This document shows, one piece after another, positions 1-7,492 of a stretch of 64,000 nucleotides of DNA. Numbering within the stretch: the stretch's first letter is position 1; the number at the start of each line of letters is the position of its first letter. This DNA is from Agromyces intestinalis (GTDB lineage: Bacteria > Actinomycetota > Actinomycetes > Actinomycetales > Microbacteriaceae): positions 3,658,001 to 3,722,000 of the forward strand of contig NZ_CP043505.1 of NCBI RefSeq assembly GCF_008365295.1. Direction: 5' to 3'. The notes under the pieces are model-generated. The model ran no database searches and had not been told where the DNA came from. It saw only the letters and a program-made list of their open reading frames with translations. The translations under genes were made by a program, and so were the position numbers.

Positions 1-1
1 C

Positions 2-1327
2 GCGCCCGCGACGGCGCCCGCGGTCCCCACTGCACCGACCGCGCCGCTCGGTGTCGTGCCCGCCGAGCGACCGACCGCCGACGCGGACCCCTTCGCCGAC
101 CTCATCGGGTCCGACACCCGATACCGCCCGACGTCGGAGCCCGTCCGCGATCCCGAGCATGCGCCCACGGCGCCTGCCCGGACGACCGGGCGCCCATCTC
201 GCGCAGAACGCCGCGAGATGGCGGCGATCGAGCAGCTGCACGCGCACCACGACGAGCCGCACGCGCCGAAGCGCGGCCGCCGCGGCGCGTTGGGCTGCCT
301 GATCGCCCTGATCGTGGTCGTCGCGCTCGGGGCCAGCGCCTTCTTCGTGCTGCAGGAACCGATCTCGGCGATCATCGAGCGATTCCAGCCCGCCGCCGAC
401 TACTCGGGGCAGGGCACCGGAGAGGTGCTCTTCTCGATCGAGGACGGCGACACGGGGTCGTCGATCGGCGCGCGCCTGGTCGACGAGGACATCGTGGCGT
501 CCGAGGAGGCGTTCCTCGACGCGATCGCCGCGAAGGGCCAGTCGCCGACCTTCTACCCCGGCGTGTACCGTATGGCGTCGCAGATGAGCGCGCAGGCCGC
601 ACTCGACGCGCTCCTCGACGACGCGAACCGAATGGAGAACACCGTGCGGTTCCGCGAGGGGGCGTGGGCGCGCGACGTGCTCGCCGAAGCCTCCACGGTG
701 CTCGACATCCCGATCGAGGAGCTCGAGGCCGCGGCGGCGAACCCGCAGGCGCTGGGCCTTCCTGCCGAGGCGACGAGCGTCGAGGGGTTCCTGTTCCCAG
801 CGGTCTACACCTTCGATCCGGATGTCACGGCGAACGACGTCGTGCAGACCATGGTCGACCGCGCCCTCGAAGAGTACGACGCGGCCGGGGTCGCGCCCGA
901 GGATCGGCTTCGGGTGGCGACCATCGCGTCGCTCGTCGAGCGCGAGGGCCTGCCGCAGGACTTCGGCAAGGTGTCGCGGGTCATCCAGAACCGCCTCGAC
1001 CAGGGCATGCTGCTGCAGTTCGACTCGACGGTGCACTACGGCACGGCCGACGACTCGGTGGTCACGACGACCGACGCTGAGCGCGAGGACGCGTCGAACC
1101 CGTACAACACGTACGTGCATGCCGGCCTGCCGCCGGGGCCGATCGGCAACCCGGGTACGGCGGCGATCCAGGCCGCGCTGAACCCCGAGCCGGGGGAGTG
1201 GCTCTACTTCGTCACCGTGAACCCCGACACCGGCGAGACGATCTTCACGAACACGATCGAGGAGCACGAAGCGGCGGCCGAGCAGTTCTACCAGTGGCTC
1301 GAGGATCACCCCGACTATGGCGAATGA
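2..1327 (+). CDS. mltG: Endolytic murein transglycosylase MltG (5' end outside window)
   Basis: YceG-like lytic transglycosylase that cuts nascent peptidoglycan strands at the outer face of the membrane and so helps set glycan length. The frame is open back to base 2 with Ala/Pro/Thr-rich codons, so the true start probably lies upstream; the first start visible in the window is GTG 56. Counting from there, a charged cytoplasmic N-terminus (to about residue 80) is followed by one membrane helix (about 81-101, ending AFFVLQ) and the extracellular YceG domain. IASLVEREG near residue 290 carries the conserved glutamate expected to be catalytic. The last 11 bases overlap aroE, so the two are probably co-translated. 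The mltG-aro order is common in actinobacteria. Family call is firm; the N-terminus is incomplete. Confidence 0.93.
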   Translation, partial: APATAPAVPTAPTAPLGVVPAERPTADADPFADLIGSDTRYRPTSEPVRDPEHAPTAPARTTGRPSRAERREMAAIEQLHAHHDEPHAPKRGRRGALGCLIALIVVVALGASAFFVLQEPISAIIERFQPAADYSGQGTGEVLFSIEDGDTGSSIGARLVDEDIVASEEAFLDAIAAKGQSPTFYPGVYRMASQMSAQAALDALLDDANRMENTVRFREGAWARDVLAEASTVLDIPIEELEAAAANPQALGLPAEATSVEGFLFPAVYTFDPDVTANDVVQTMVDRALEEYDAAGVAPEDRLRVATIASLVEREGLPQDFGKVSRVIQNRLDQGMLLQFDSTVHYGTADDSVVTTTDAEREDASNPYNTYVHAGLPPGPIGNPGTAAIQAALNPEPGEWLYFVTVNPDTGETIFTNTIEEHEAAAEQFYQWLEDHPDYGE

Positions 1328-2171
1328 CCCGAGGCCCGAGCGCGGCAGCACGCGGCTCGCGGTGCTGGGGTCGCCGATCTCGCACTCGAAGAGCCCGCTG
1401 CTGCACGGCGCCGCCTACCGCGAGCTCGGCCTCGATTGGGAGTACACCGCGATCGAGGTCGACGAGCAGGGGCTCGCCCGCTTCCTCGACACGCGGGACG
1501 CGAGCTGGCGCGGCCTGTCGCTGACCTTCCCCTTGAAGCACGAGGTGCTGGGGCTGGTCGACGAGCTCGACCGGGTCGCGCAGCTCGCGGCCGCGGCGAA
1601 CACGGTCCGGTTCGACGACGGACGCCGGCTCGGCTTCAACACCGATGTCGGCGGCATCGTGAACTCGCTGCGCGAGCAGGGCGTCGGCGCGGTCGAGCGC
1701 GCCGCGATCGTCGGCGCTGGGGCGACGGCCGCATCGGCGCTCATCGCGATCGCCGGGCTCGGCGGCCGTGCCGTCGACGTGTACCTGCGCACGCCCGGCA
1801 AGGCGGCCGCGCTGGTCGCGCTCGGCGAGCGGCTGGGGGTCGCGGTGGCCGCGCGTCCGATCACGGCGCTGTCGGATGCCTCGGGGCCGACGCAGCTCGT
1901 CGTCGCGACGCTGCCCGGCGGCACGGATCCGGGAGTCGCGGTCTCCGAGGCCCTGAGGCGCGGTGCGTTCCTGCTCGACGTCGTGTACGGACACTGGCCG
2001 ACGCCGATCGCAACGCAGTGGCTCGAGTCGGGCGGTCGGGTGGCCGACGGGCTCGGGATGCTGCTGCACCAGGCCCTGCTGCAGGTGCGGGTGTTCGCGA
2101 ACGGGTCGCCCGATGCCCCGCTCGACCGCGAGGCCGAGGTGCTCGCGGCCATGCGCGCGGCACTCGACTGA
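1317..2171 (+). CDS. aroE: Shikimate dehydrogenase
   Basis: NADPH-dependent reduction of 3-dehydroshikimate to shikimate in chorismate synthesis. The 284-residue length is normal. SPISHSKSP near residue 20 is the shikimate-binding serine motif, and LSLTFPLK (about 67-74) carries the catalytic lysine; the usual N-V-T reads S-L-T here, a pattern I recall in other actinobacterial AroE-type proteins. NTDVGG holds the conserved Asp, and GAGATA (about 133) is the nucleotide-binding turn. The ATG start lies inside the end of mltG. A 67-base gap separates it from aroC and contains one copy of the octamer GGCATCCG directly after the stop. A paralogue in the wider YdiB/AroE family cannot be excluded, but the aro context supports AroE. 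Confidence 0.93.
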   Translation: MANDPRPERGSTRLAVLGSPISHSKSPLLHGAAYRELGLDWEYTAIEVDEQGLARFLDTRDASWRGLSLTFPLKHEVLGLVDELDRVAQLAAAANTVRFDDGRRLGFNTDVGGIVNSLREQGVGAVERAAIVGAGATAASALIAIAGLGGRAVDVYLRTPGKAAALVALGERLGVAVAARPITALSDASGPTQLVVATLPGGTDPGVAVSEALRRGAFLLDVVYGHWPTPIATQWLESGGRVADGLGMLLHQALLQVRVFANGSPDAPLDREAEVLAAMRAALD

Positions 2172-2238
2172 GGCATCCGAACCGTCTCGTGCCGTCACGC
2201 GGCGGGGCGGCCGCCGCGCCTGTGGGAGGATGGTCGAC

Positions 2239-3459
2239 ATGCTCCGTTGGCTCACTGCCGGAGAGTCCCACGGCCCTGAGCTCGTGGCGATCCTCGAGGG
2301 TCTCCCCGCCGGCACCCCCGTCTCACTCGACGCGATCCGCGACGATCTCGCGCGCCGCAAGCTCGGCTACGGCCGGGGTGCGCGCATGAAGTTCGAGCAG
2401 GACGACCTGGCGATCTCGGGCGGCGTGCGCCACGGGGTGAGCCTCGGCAGCCCGATCGCGCTGCGCGTCGGCAACACCGAGTGGCCGAAGTGGCAGCAGG
2501 TCATGAGTCCCGAGCCCGTCGACCCCGAGTCCCTCGGCCGCGGCCGCGGCGCCCCGCTCACCCGGCCCCGACCCGGGCACGCCGACCTCGTCGGCATGCA
2601 GAAGTACGGATTCGACGAGGCTCGCCCGGTGCTCGAGCGCGCGAGCGCCCGCGAGACCGCGGCCCGGGTCGCGCTCGGCGCGGTCGCGAAGGCGTTCCTC
2701 GCCGAACTCGGCATCCGCACGGTGGCGCACACACTGTCGATCGGGCCCGTCCGTGTGCCCGACGGTGCGGCGCTGCCGCTGCCCGACGACGTCGATCGAC
2801 TCGACGCCGATCCGCTGCGCTGCTTCGACCCGGCGACGAGCGAGCTGATGGTCGCCGAGGTCGATGCCGCCCACAAAGACGGCGACACCCTCGGCGGCGT
2901 CGTCGAAGTGCTCGCCTACGGTCTGCCGCCGGGGCTCGGCTCGTACACCCACTGGGACCGCCGCCTCGACGGGCGGCTCGCGGGCGCGCTCATGGGCATC
3001 CAGGCGATCAAGGGCGTCGAGGTCGGCGACGGATTCGAGACCACGCGACGCCGCGGTTCGGTCGCCCACGACGAACTGCACCTGGCCGACGGTCGCATCG
3101 TGCGCGGGTCCGACCGGGCAGGCGGCACCGAGGGCGGCATGTCGACCGGCACCGTGCTTCGGGTGCGCGCCGGCATGAAGCCGATCGCGACGGTTCCGCA
3201 CGCGCTGCCCACCATCGATGTCGCGACCGGCGAGCCGGCCCCTGCGCACCATCAGCGCTCCGACGTCTGCGCCGTCCCCGCGGCCGGCGTCGTCGCCGAG
3301 GCGATGGTCGCGCTCGTGCTCGCCGATGCGGTGCTCGAGAAGTTCGGCGGCGACTCGGTGACCGAGACCCGCCGCAACCTCGCGACCTACCTCGCCGCGA
3401 TTCCCGAGTCGCTCGCGACCGCCGGCACCGCCGACGCGGCGGTCGTCGGCCTGGCCTGA
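2239..3459 (+). CDS. aroC: Chorismate synthase
   Basis: Last step of the shikimate pathway: FMNH2-dependent conversion of 5-enolpyruvylshikimate-3-phosphate to chorismate. The protein is 406 residues. I chose ATG 2239 because it gives the family N-terminus [13 protein letters not shown] and has a strong ribosome site, GGGAGGA at 2224-2230, eight bases upstream; the in-frame ATG at 2230 overlaps that site. Later signatures are [27 protein letters not shown] and [13 protein letters not shown], all typical of AroC. It ends one base before aroK. The frame stays open upstream over aroE, but that part has no AroC similarity and is a GC-rich shadow. Confidence 0.96.
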   Translation: MLRWLTAGESHGPELVAILEGLPAGTPVSLDAIRDDLARRKLGYGRGARMKFEQDDLAISGGVRHGVSLGSPIALRVGNTEWPKWQQVMSPEPVDPESLGRGRGAPLTRPRPGHADLVGMQKYGFDEARPVLERASARETAARVALGAVAKAFLAELGIRTVAHTLSIGPVRVPDGAALPLPDDVDRLDADPLRCFDPATSELMVAEVDAAHKDGDTLGGVVEVLAYGLPPGLGSYTHWDRRLDGRLAGALMGIQAIKGVEVGDGFETTRRRGSVAHDELHLADGRIVRGSDRAGGTEGGMSTGTVLRVRAGMKPIATVPHALPTIDVATGEPAPAHHQRSDVCAVPAAGVVAEAMVALVLADAVLEKFGGDSVTETRRNLATYLAAIPESLATAGTADAAVVGLA

Positions 3460-3460
3460 C

Positions 3461-3970
3461 GTGGCGCGGCTGAGCCTGCCGGTCGTGCTCATCGGGCCGA
3501 TGGGCGCCGGCAAGACTCGGGTCGGCATGCGGCTCGCCGCGTCGGTCGGCGCGTCGTTCATCGACACCGATGCGCGCATCGTCGAACGGTACGGCCCGAT
3601 CCCCGAGATCTTCGCCGAGCGCGGCGAACCGGGGTTCCGCGAGCTCGAGCGCGAGGTCGTCGCCGAGGCGCTGCACGAAGACGCGGTCGTCTCGCTCGGC
3701 GGCGGCGCCGTGCTCGACCTCGACACCCGTCGTGATCTCGCCGAGCTTCCCGTGGTCTGGCTGCGGGTCACGCCGCAGGCGGTGGCCTCTCGCCTGGCGG
3801 GCGGCGGGCGCCCGCTGCTCGTCGACGGCGGCATCGAAGCGTGGCGGCGCATCAACGCCGAGCGCGAACCGGTCTACGCCTCGCTCGCCGACCTCACGAT
3901 CGACACCTCGCGCCGCTCGGTCGCGCGGATCGTCGCCGACATCACCGGGCGGTTCGGAGACCACGAATGA
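3461..3970 (+). CDS. aroK: Shikimate kinase
   Basis: ATP-dependent phosphorylation of shikimate at the 3-hydroxyl. This is a 169-residue P-loop kinase of normal size. The Walker A motif GPMGAGKT lies near residue 10, and FIDTDARI supplies the Asp that binds Mg/shikimate. LGGGAVLD is the conserved glycine-rich shikimate-binding loop, and the lid region carries arginines (RLAGGGRPLL). It uses a GTG start one base after the aroC stop and overlaps aroB by four bases (ATGA), so the block aroC-aroK-aroB is translationally coupled. Confidence 0.95.
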   Translation: MARLSLPVVLIGPMGAGKTRVGMRLAASVGASFIDTDARIVERYGPIPEIFAERGEPGFRELEREVVAEALHEDAVVSLGGGAVLDLDTRRDLAELPVVWLRVTPQAVASRLAGGGRPLLVDGGIEAWRRINAEREPVYASLADLTIDTSRRSVARIVADITGRFGDHE

Positions 3971-5046
3971 GCGACGAGCGCACGACCATCCGGGTGGGGG
4001 CCGACGACGGCTACGACGTGATCGTGGGCCGCGGTGTGCTCCACGACCTCGCCGACGCGCTCGGCCCGGCGGCGCGCAAGGTGCTGCTCGTGCACCCGCC
4101 GACGCTCGGCGCCCGCGCGGCCGAACTGCGCGAGTCGCTGCTCGACCGCTATGAGGTGCTGCTCGCCGAGATCCCCGACGCCGAGTCGGGCAAGCGCGTC
4201 GAGGTGGCGGCGTTCTGCTGGCAGATCCTCGGGCAGGCCGACTTCACGCGCACCGACGCGATCGTCGGGTTCGGCGGGGGAGCGGTGACCGACGTCGCCG
4301 GGTTCGTGGCGGCGACCTGGCTGCGCGGCGTGCGCGTCGTGCAGGTACCCACCACGGTGCTCGGCATGGTCGACGCGGCGGTCGGCGGCAAGACCGGCAT
4401 CAACACGAATGAGGGCAAGAACCTGGTCGGGGCGTTCTGGCCGCCCGCCGCGGTGCTGTGCGACCTCGACCTGCTCGACACGCTGCCGCGCAACGAGATC
4501 CTCGCCGGGTTCGCCGAGGTCGTGAAGGCCGGCTTCATCCGCTACCCCGAGATCCTCGACCTGGTCGAGGCCGATCCCGACCGGGCCACCGACCCGTCGA
4601 CGCCCGAGTTCCGCAGGTGCGTCGAGTTGGCGATCCGCATGAAGGCCGACGTCGTGTCCGAGGACTTCCGTGAGGCGGGCCTGCGCGAGATCCTCAACTA
4701 CGGGCATACGCTCGGCCACGCGGTCGAGCACGCCGAGCGGTACCAGTGGCGGCACGGCGCCGCGGTCGCGGTCGGCATGGCGTTCGCCGCCGAGCTCGGC
4801 CGGTTGAGCGGCCGGCTCAGCGACGAGGTCGCCGACCGGCATAAGCGCGTGCTCGACCTGCTCAGCCTGCCGACGAGCTACCCGGCGGGGCGGTGGAACA
4901 CCCTGCTGGCCACGATGCAGCGCGACAAGAAGGCGCGTGCCGGGCAGTTGCGGTTCATCGTGCTCGACGACCTCGCCAAGCCGACGGTGATGCACGCGCC
5001 CGATCAGTCGCTGCTGTTCGCCGCGTACCAGGAGATCGCCTCCTGA
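3967..5046 (+). CDS. aroB: 3-dehydroquinate synthase
   Basis: Converts DAHP to 3-dehydroquinate using NAD+ and a divalent metal (Zn or Co). The protein is 359 residues from ATG 3967, which overlaps the aroK stop (ATGA). Visible motifs are GGGAVTDVAGF (NAD binding, about 103), VPTTVLGMVDAAVGGKTGIN (substrate lysine region), and the metal ligands Glu in GFAEVVKAG and the histidines in HTLGHAVEH and RHGAAVAVGM. The same frame opens 126 bases earlier within aroK, but that extension is a shadow. The 29 bases to the aroQ region contain an apparent promoter, so aroQ may be transcribed both from here and on its own. Confidence 0.96.
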   Translation: MSDERTTIRVGADDGYDVIVGRGVLHDLADALGPAARKVLLVHPPTLGARAAELRESLLDRYEVLLAEIPDAESGKRVEVAAFCWQILGQADFTRTDAIVGFGGGAVTDVAGFVAATWLRGVRVVQVPTTVLGMVDAAVGGKTGINTNEGKNLVGAFWPPAAVLCDLDLLDTLPRNEILAGFAEVVKAGFIRYPEILDLVEADPDRATDPSTPEFRRCVELAIRMKADVVSEDFREAGLREILNYGHTLGHAVEHAERYQWRHGAAVAVGMAFAAELGRLSGRLSDEVADRHKRVLDLLSLPTSYPAGRWNTLLATMQRDKKARAGQLRFIVLDDLAKPTVMHAPDQSLLFAAYQEIAS

Positions 5047-5069
5047 TCCGAGGCCGGATACCTCGCGGC

Positions 5070-5075
5070 TAGGCT
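5070..5075 (+). promoter_or_regulatory. Predicted -10 box (TAGGCT) for leaderless aroQ
   Basis: TAGGCT ends six bases before GTG 5082, placing a normal transcription start on the start codon. No convincing -35 was seen. It is one of at least nine similar placements in this window, which strengthens an otherwise weak call. Confidence 0.45.
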
Positions 5076-5081
5076 GTGGCC

Positions 5082-5522
5082 GTGACCCAGACGATCCTCG
5101 TCCTGAACGGACCGAACCTCGGCCGACTCGGCACCCGCGAGCCCGAGGTCTACGGGGCCGAGACCCTCGCCGACATCGGAGCGCAGCTCGAGGCATCCGC
5201 ACCCGAGCTGACGATCGACCTGCGCCAGACCGACGACGAGGCCGAGCTCATCTCGTGGATCCACGAGGCCGTCGACCGGAGGCTGCCCGTCGTGCTCAAC
5301 CCGGCCGCCTTCACCCACTACAGCTACGCGCTGCGCGACGCGGCCGCGCAGTTGAAGCAGGCCGGCGTGCCGCTCGTCGAGGTGCACCTGTCGAATCCGC
5401 ACACCCGTGAGACGTTCCGCCACTCGAGCGTCATCTCGGGCGTCGCGACGGGCGTGATCGCCGGATTCGGCGCCGAGTCGTACCGGCTGGCGGTCGACTG
5501 GATCCAGCGGTCACTCGGCTGA
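5082..5522 (+). CDS. aroQ: Type II 3-dehydroquinate dehydratase
   Basis: Dehydrates 3-dehydroquinate to 3-dehydroshikimate; the type II enzyme is a dodecamer. LNGPNLGRLGTREPEVYG contains the active-site Arg and Tyr loop. RQTDDEAELISWIHEA, LNPAAFTHYSYALRD and EVHLSNPHTRETFRHSS (catalytic His and substrate contacts) follow in family order. Two in-frame GTG codons exist, 5076 and 5082. I prefer 5082 (146 residues) because it sits 7 nt after the -10 hexamer TAGGCT, as expected for a leaderless mRNA; starting at 5076 adds two residues. The gene closes the aro block and is followed by efp with its own promoter. Confidence 0.94.
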   Translation: MTQTILVLNGPNLGRLGTREPEVYGAETLADIGAQLEASAPELTIDLRQTDDEAELISWIHEAVDRRLPVVLNPAAFTHYSYALRDAAAQLKQAGVPLVEVHLSNPHTRETFRHSSVISGVATGVIAGFGAESYRLAVDWIQRSLG

Positions 5523-5528
5523 GTCGAC

Positions 5529-5561
5529 TACACTCGATCAGTCGCACGCCGTTCGGCGTGC
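5529..5561 (+). promoter_or_regulatory. efp promoter and 5' leader hairpin
   Basis: TACACT at 5529-5534 resembles a sigma-A -10 box. A start around 5541 would give a leader of nearly 60 bases. The leader opens with a 7-bp hairpin, GCACGCC/GGCGTGC (5544-5550 with 5555-5561, loop GTTC). A GGAG ribosome site lies at 5584-5587. No strong -35 was seen. The hairpin could stabilise the mRNA 5' end; that is inference. Confidence 0.45.
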
Positions 5562-5597
5562 CCGCAGACTTCCCCAACCGATCGGAGTGATCCCTCC

Positions 5598-6161
5598 ATG
5601 GCATCGACCGCAGACATCAAGAACGGCGTCGTGCTCAGCATCGACGGTCAGCTCTGGAGCGTCATCGAGTTCCAGCACGTGAAGCCCGGCAAGGGCGGCG
5701 CGTTCGTGCGCACCAAGCTGAAGAACGTCGTGACGGGCAAGGTCGTCGACCGCACGTACAACGCCGGCGCGAAGGTCGACATCGAGAACGTCGACCGCCG
5801 CGACTTCACCTACCTCTACAACGACGGCGAGAACTTCGTCTTCATGGACGCGGTCGACTACGACCAGATCAACGTGCCCGCCGCCACCGTCGGCGACGCC
5901 GCGAACTTCATGCTCGAGAACCAGGCCGTCACCATCGCCCTGAACAACGGCAACCCGCTCTACGTCGACCTGCCCGCGTCGGTCGTGCTCGAGATCACCT
6001 ACACCGAGCCGGGCCTGCAGGGCGACCGCTCGACGGGCGGCACCAAGCCCGCCACCGTCGAGACCGGCTACGAGATCCAGGTGCCGCTGTTCCTCGAGAC
6101 GGGCACCAAGGTCAAGGTCGACACCCGGTCGGGCGACTACCTCGGCCGCGTGAACGACTAG
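5598..6161 (+). CDS. efp: Elongation factor P
   Basis: Binds between the P and E sites and rescues ribosomes stalled at polyproline stretches. It has 187 residues in three beta-barrel domains of normal length: a KOW-like domain at about 1-65, then two OB-like domains. The tip lysine is Lys32 in the loop KPGKGGAF. Known actinobacterial EF-Ps often have the unmodified loop PGKGP; here the second proline is replaced by glycine. The start ATG 5598 is preceded by GGAG ten bases upstream. The stop TAG shares its last G with the GTG start of nusB, so the two are coupled. Confidence 0.97.
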   Translation: MASTADIKNGVVLSIDGQLWSVIEFQHVKPGKGGAFVRTKLKNVVTGKVVDRTYNAGAKVDIENVDRRDFTYLYNDGENFVFMDAVDYDQINVPAATVGDAANFMLENQAVTIALNNGNPLYVDLPASVVLEITYTEPGLQGDRSTGGTKPATVETGYEIQVPLFLETGTKVKVDTRSGDYLGRVND

Positions 6162-6574
6162 TGAGCGCCCGCACCAAGGCGCGCAAGCGCGCCCTCGACC
6201 TGCTGTACTCGGCCGACATGCGCCAGGTGCCGGTCGAGCAGCTGCTCGCGGTCGAGGCCGAGCGCGCGGTGAGCGAGCCCGAACGACAGGCGTCGTGGTT
6301 GTATGCGCGCGAGATCGTCGACGGCATCGTCGACCATCGCGACGAGATCGATGAGCTCATCGCCACGCACTCGCGCGGCTGGACGCTCGAGCGCATGCCC
6401 GCCGTCGATCGCGCCCTGCTGCGCATCGGCGTCTGGGAGATCGTCTACAACGACGAGGTGCCCGACCCGGTCGCGATCTCCGAGGCCGTCGAGGCCGCCA
6501 CCGTGCTCTCGACGGATGACTCGGCCGGGTTCGTGAACGGGCTGCTCGCCGCGGTCTCGCACGCGAAGGGCTGA
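6161..6574 (+). CDS. nusB: Transcription antitermination factor NusB
   Basis: All-helical RNA-binding factor that, with NusE (S10), loads on boxA of rRNA leaders to prevent premature termination. It has 137 residues. The N-terminus SARTKARKRALDLLYSADMR is the typical Arg-rich boxA-binding start, and the C-terminus contains SEAVEAATVLSTDDSAGFVNGLLAAV. The GTG start overlaps the efp stop by one base. A strong hairpin 15 bases after the stop ends the unit. In many actinobacteria nusB lies close to the pyr operon; here a doxX module separates them. Confidence 0.95.
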   Translation: MSARTKARKRALDLLYSADMRQVPVEQLLAVEAERAVSEPERQASWLYAREIVDGIVDHRDEIDELIATHSRGWTLERMPAVDRALLRIGVWEIVYNDEVPDPVAISEAVEAATVLSTDDSAGFVNGLLAAVSHAKG

Positions 6575-6588
6575 ATCGACCCGCTGCA

Positions 6589-6617
6589 GGCCCGCACGAT
6601 CGGCGATCGTGCGGGCC
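6589..6617 (+). terminator. Terminator after nusB
   Basis: A perfect 13-bp stem, GGCCCGCACGATC with its complement (6589-6601 and 6605-6617), and a 3-base loop. It is followed by TTCGTGC rather than a long T run, as is usual in high-GC actinobacteria. It closes the aro-efp-nusB unit. Confidence 0.85.
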
Positions 6618-6645
6618 TTCGTGCTGCCCGGGCGACGCACCGCGC

Positions 6646-6737
6646 TCAGTGCTGGGCCTGACTTCGGCTCAGCGCCCCTCCGGGCGGTGGATCAGCGTGC
6701 CTCCCGAGCGCGGTTCAGCGCTGCTCCTGACGATCTG
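6646..6737 (+). repeat. Four imperfect 23-bp tandem repeats upstream of doxX
   Basis: Units begin at 6646, 6669, 6692 and 6715, exactly 23 bases apart. Each opens with TCAGCG (TCAGTG in the first) and most continue with a pyrimidine-rich C/T/G block ending CTCC. Units 1 and 4 also share CCTGAC. The rest of each unit is diverged. The array lies in the 241-base gap between the nusB terminator and doxX, in no credible reading frame. Possible roles are an operator array or decayed coding DNA; nothing in the sequence decides. A weak fifth unit may follow at 6738-6760. Confidence 0.55.
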
Positions 6738-6815
6738 GATCCGATCCTCCGATGAGATGGCTCTCGCCGCCGCATCCGGCTGCCGGTTTCCCACCAGATC
6801 TCGGAAGGATCACCC

Positions 6816-7328
6816 ATGTCCAGCACCACCCTCGTCAGCGGCCGCGGCACTTCGGCCGGAGGCCTCGACGCCGTCCTCGACCGTGCCAACCGGGCCCAGT
6901 CCGTGCTGCAGCGCTTCTTCGAACGCACCGCGGCTCCCACCCTCCAGGTCGCGCTCGGCCTGGTGTTCCTCGTGTTCGGCTTCCTGAAGCTCTTCCCGGG
7001 CGTGAGCCCGGTCGAGGGCCTCGTCACCCGCACCTGGGAGTCGCTGACCTTCGGCATCGTCGGCGCTCCGTGGGCGATGGTCGCGACCGCGACGCTCGAG
7101 GTCTTCGTCGGCCTCACGTTCGTGACCGGCGTGTTCGTGCGGGTCGGCCTCGCCGCGCTCGCGGTCACGTTCGTCGGGATCTTCTCGCCGCTCGTGTTCT
7201 TCGCCGGCGAGCTGTTCACGGCCGCCGGACCGACCCTCACCGCGCAGTACATCCTGAAGGACGTCGTGCTGGTCGGCGCCGCGATGGTGATCGCCGCCAA
7301 GGCGCTGAAGCGCTCGATCGACCGCTGA
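6816..7328 (+). CDS. DoxX-family membrane protein
   Basis: A 170-residue membrane protein of the DoxX/SURF4-like family. After a soluble N-terminus of about 40 residues come four hydrophobic segments: LQVALGLVFLVFGFLKLFPG (the typical DoxX first helix with its K/LFPG end), AMVATATLEVFVGLTFVTGV, GLAALAVTFVGIFSPLVFF, and a C-terminal helix near YILKDVVLVGAAMVIAAKAL. Family members are linked to quinone or thiol redox chemistry at the membrane, but no specific substrate can be inferred here. Ribosome site GGAAGGA lies about nine bases before ATG 6816. It is a single-gene unit with a hairpin terminator on each side, which sets it apart from its operonic neighbours. Confidence 0.85.
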   Translation: MSSTTLVSGRGTSAGGLDAVLDRANRAQSVLQRFFERTAAPTLQVALGLVFLVFGFLKLFPGVSPVEGLVTRTWESLTFGIVGAPWAMVATATLEVFVGLTFVTGVFVRVGLAALAVTFVGIFSPLVFFAGELFTAAGPTLTAQYILKDVVLVGAAMVIAAKALKRSIDR

Positions 7329-7332
7329 GGCC

Positions 7333-7380
7333 GAGACCATCGCCGAGGCCATCGCCCCGACGATCGCCCCGATCGACCGA
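7333..7380 (+). repeat. Short 12-base tandem repeat after doxX
   Basis: Four consecutive 12-base units starting at 7333, 7345, 7357 and 7369 share the core ATCGCC, with variants GAGACC, GAGGCC and CCGACG in front; the last unit is degenerate. They lie between the doxX stop and its terminator. In another frame they would read ETIA/EAIA/PTIA, but no start or stop supports a gene. They may be remnants of replication slippage. Confidence 0.4.
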
Positions 7381-7408
7381 CGGCCCGCGCCCTCCGCGCG
7401 GGCCGTCG
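7378..7408 (+). terminator. Terminator after doxX
   Basis: A 12-bp perfect stem, CGACGGCCCGCG with its complement (7378-7389 and 7397-7408), and a 7-base loop. It lies 22 bases before the apparent pyr promoter -10 box, so it insulates the pyr operon from doxX. Confidence 0.8.
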
Positions 7409-7430
7409 CGTTCGCAGCCCGTCCCGCTGG

Positions 7431-7436
7431 TAGGCT
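7431..7436 (+). promoter_or_regulatory. pyr operon promoter -10 box
   Basis: TAGGCT at 7431-7436 would start transcription near 7443, giving a leader of about 50 bases that contains exactly the PyrR-binding hairpin. No clear -35 was found. Placement between the doxX terminator and the leader supports the call. Confidence 0.5.
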
Positions 7437-7451
7437 TGCCGGTATCGACAA

Positions 7452-7483
7452 CCTTGAAGACCGTCCGGTGAGGCGGAGAAGGG
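7452..7483 (+). promoter_or_regulatory. PyrR RNA-binding leader element
   Basis: The leader contains GTCCGGTGAGGCGG (7463-7476), which fits the known PyrR binding loop consensus UCCNGNGAGG. It can fold as the usual two-part hairpin: outer stem CCTT (7452-7455) with AAGG (7479-7482), a purine-rich internal bulge (GAAGA on the 5' side), an upper stem CCG/CGG, and the loop. The GGGAG ribosome site at 7481-7485 overlaps the 3' side, and TTG 7493 follows eight bases later. There is no terminator hairpin, so PyrR bound with UMP would block translation rather than cause attenuation, as reported for mycobacteria. The mechanism is inferred from this geometry. Confidence 0.85.
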
Positions 7484-7492
7484 AGTCTGAAT

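Noticed and set aside
6649..6987. A 112-codon frame starting in the nusB-doxX gap
   Set aside because: It crosses into doxX out of frame, has no ribosome site and no recognisable product.
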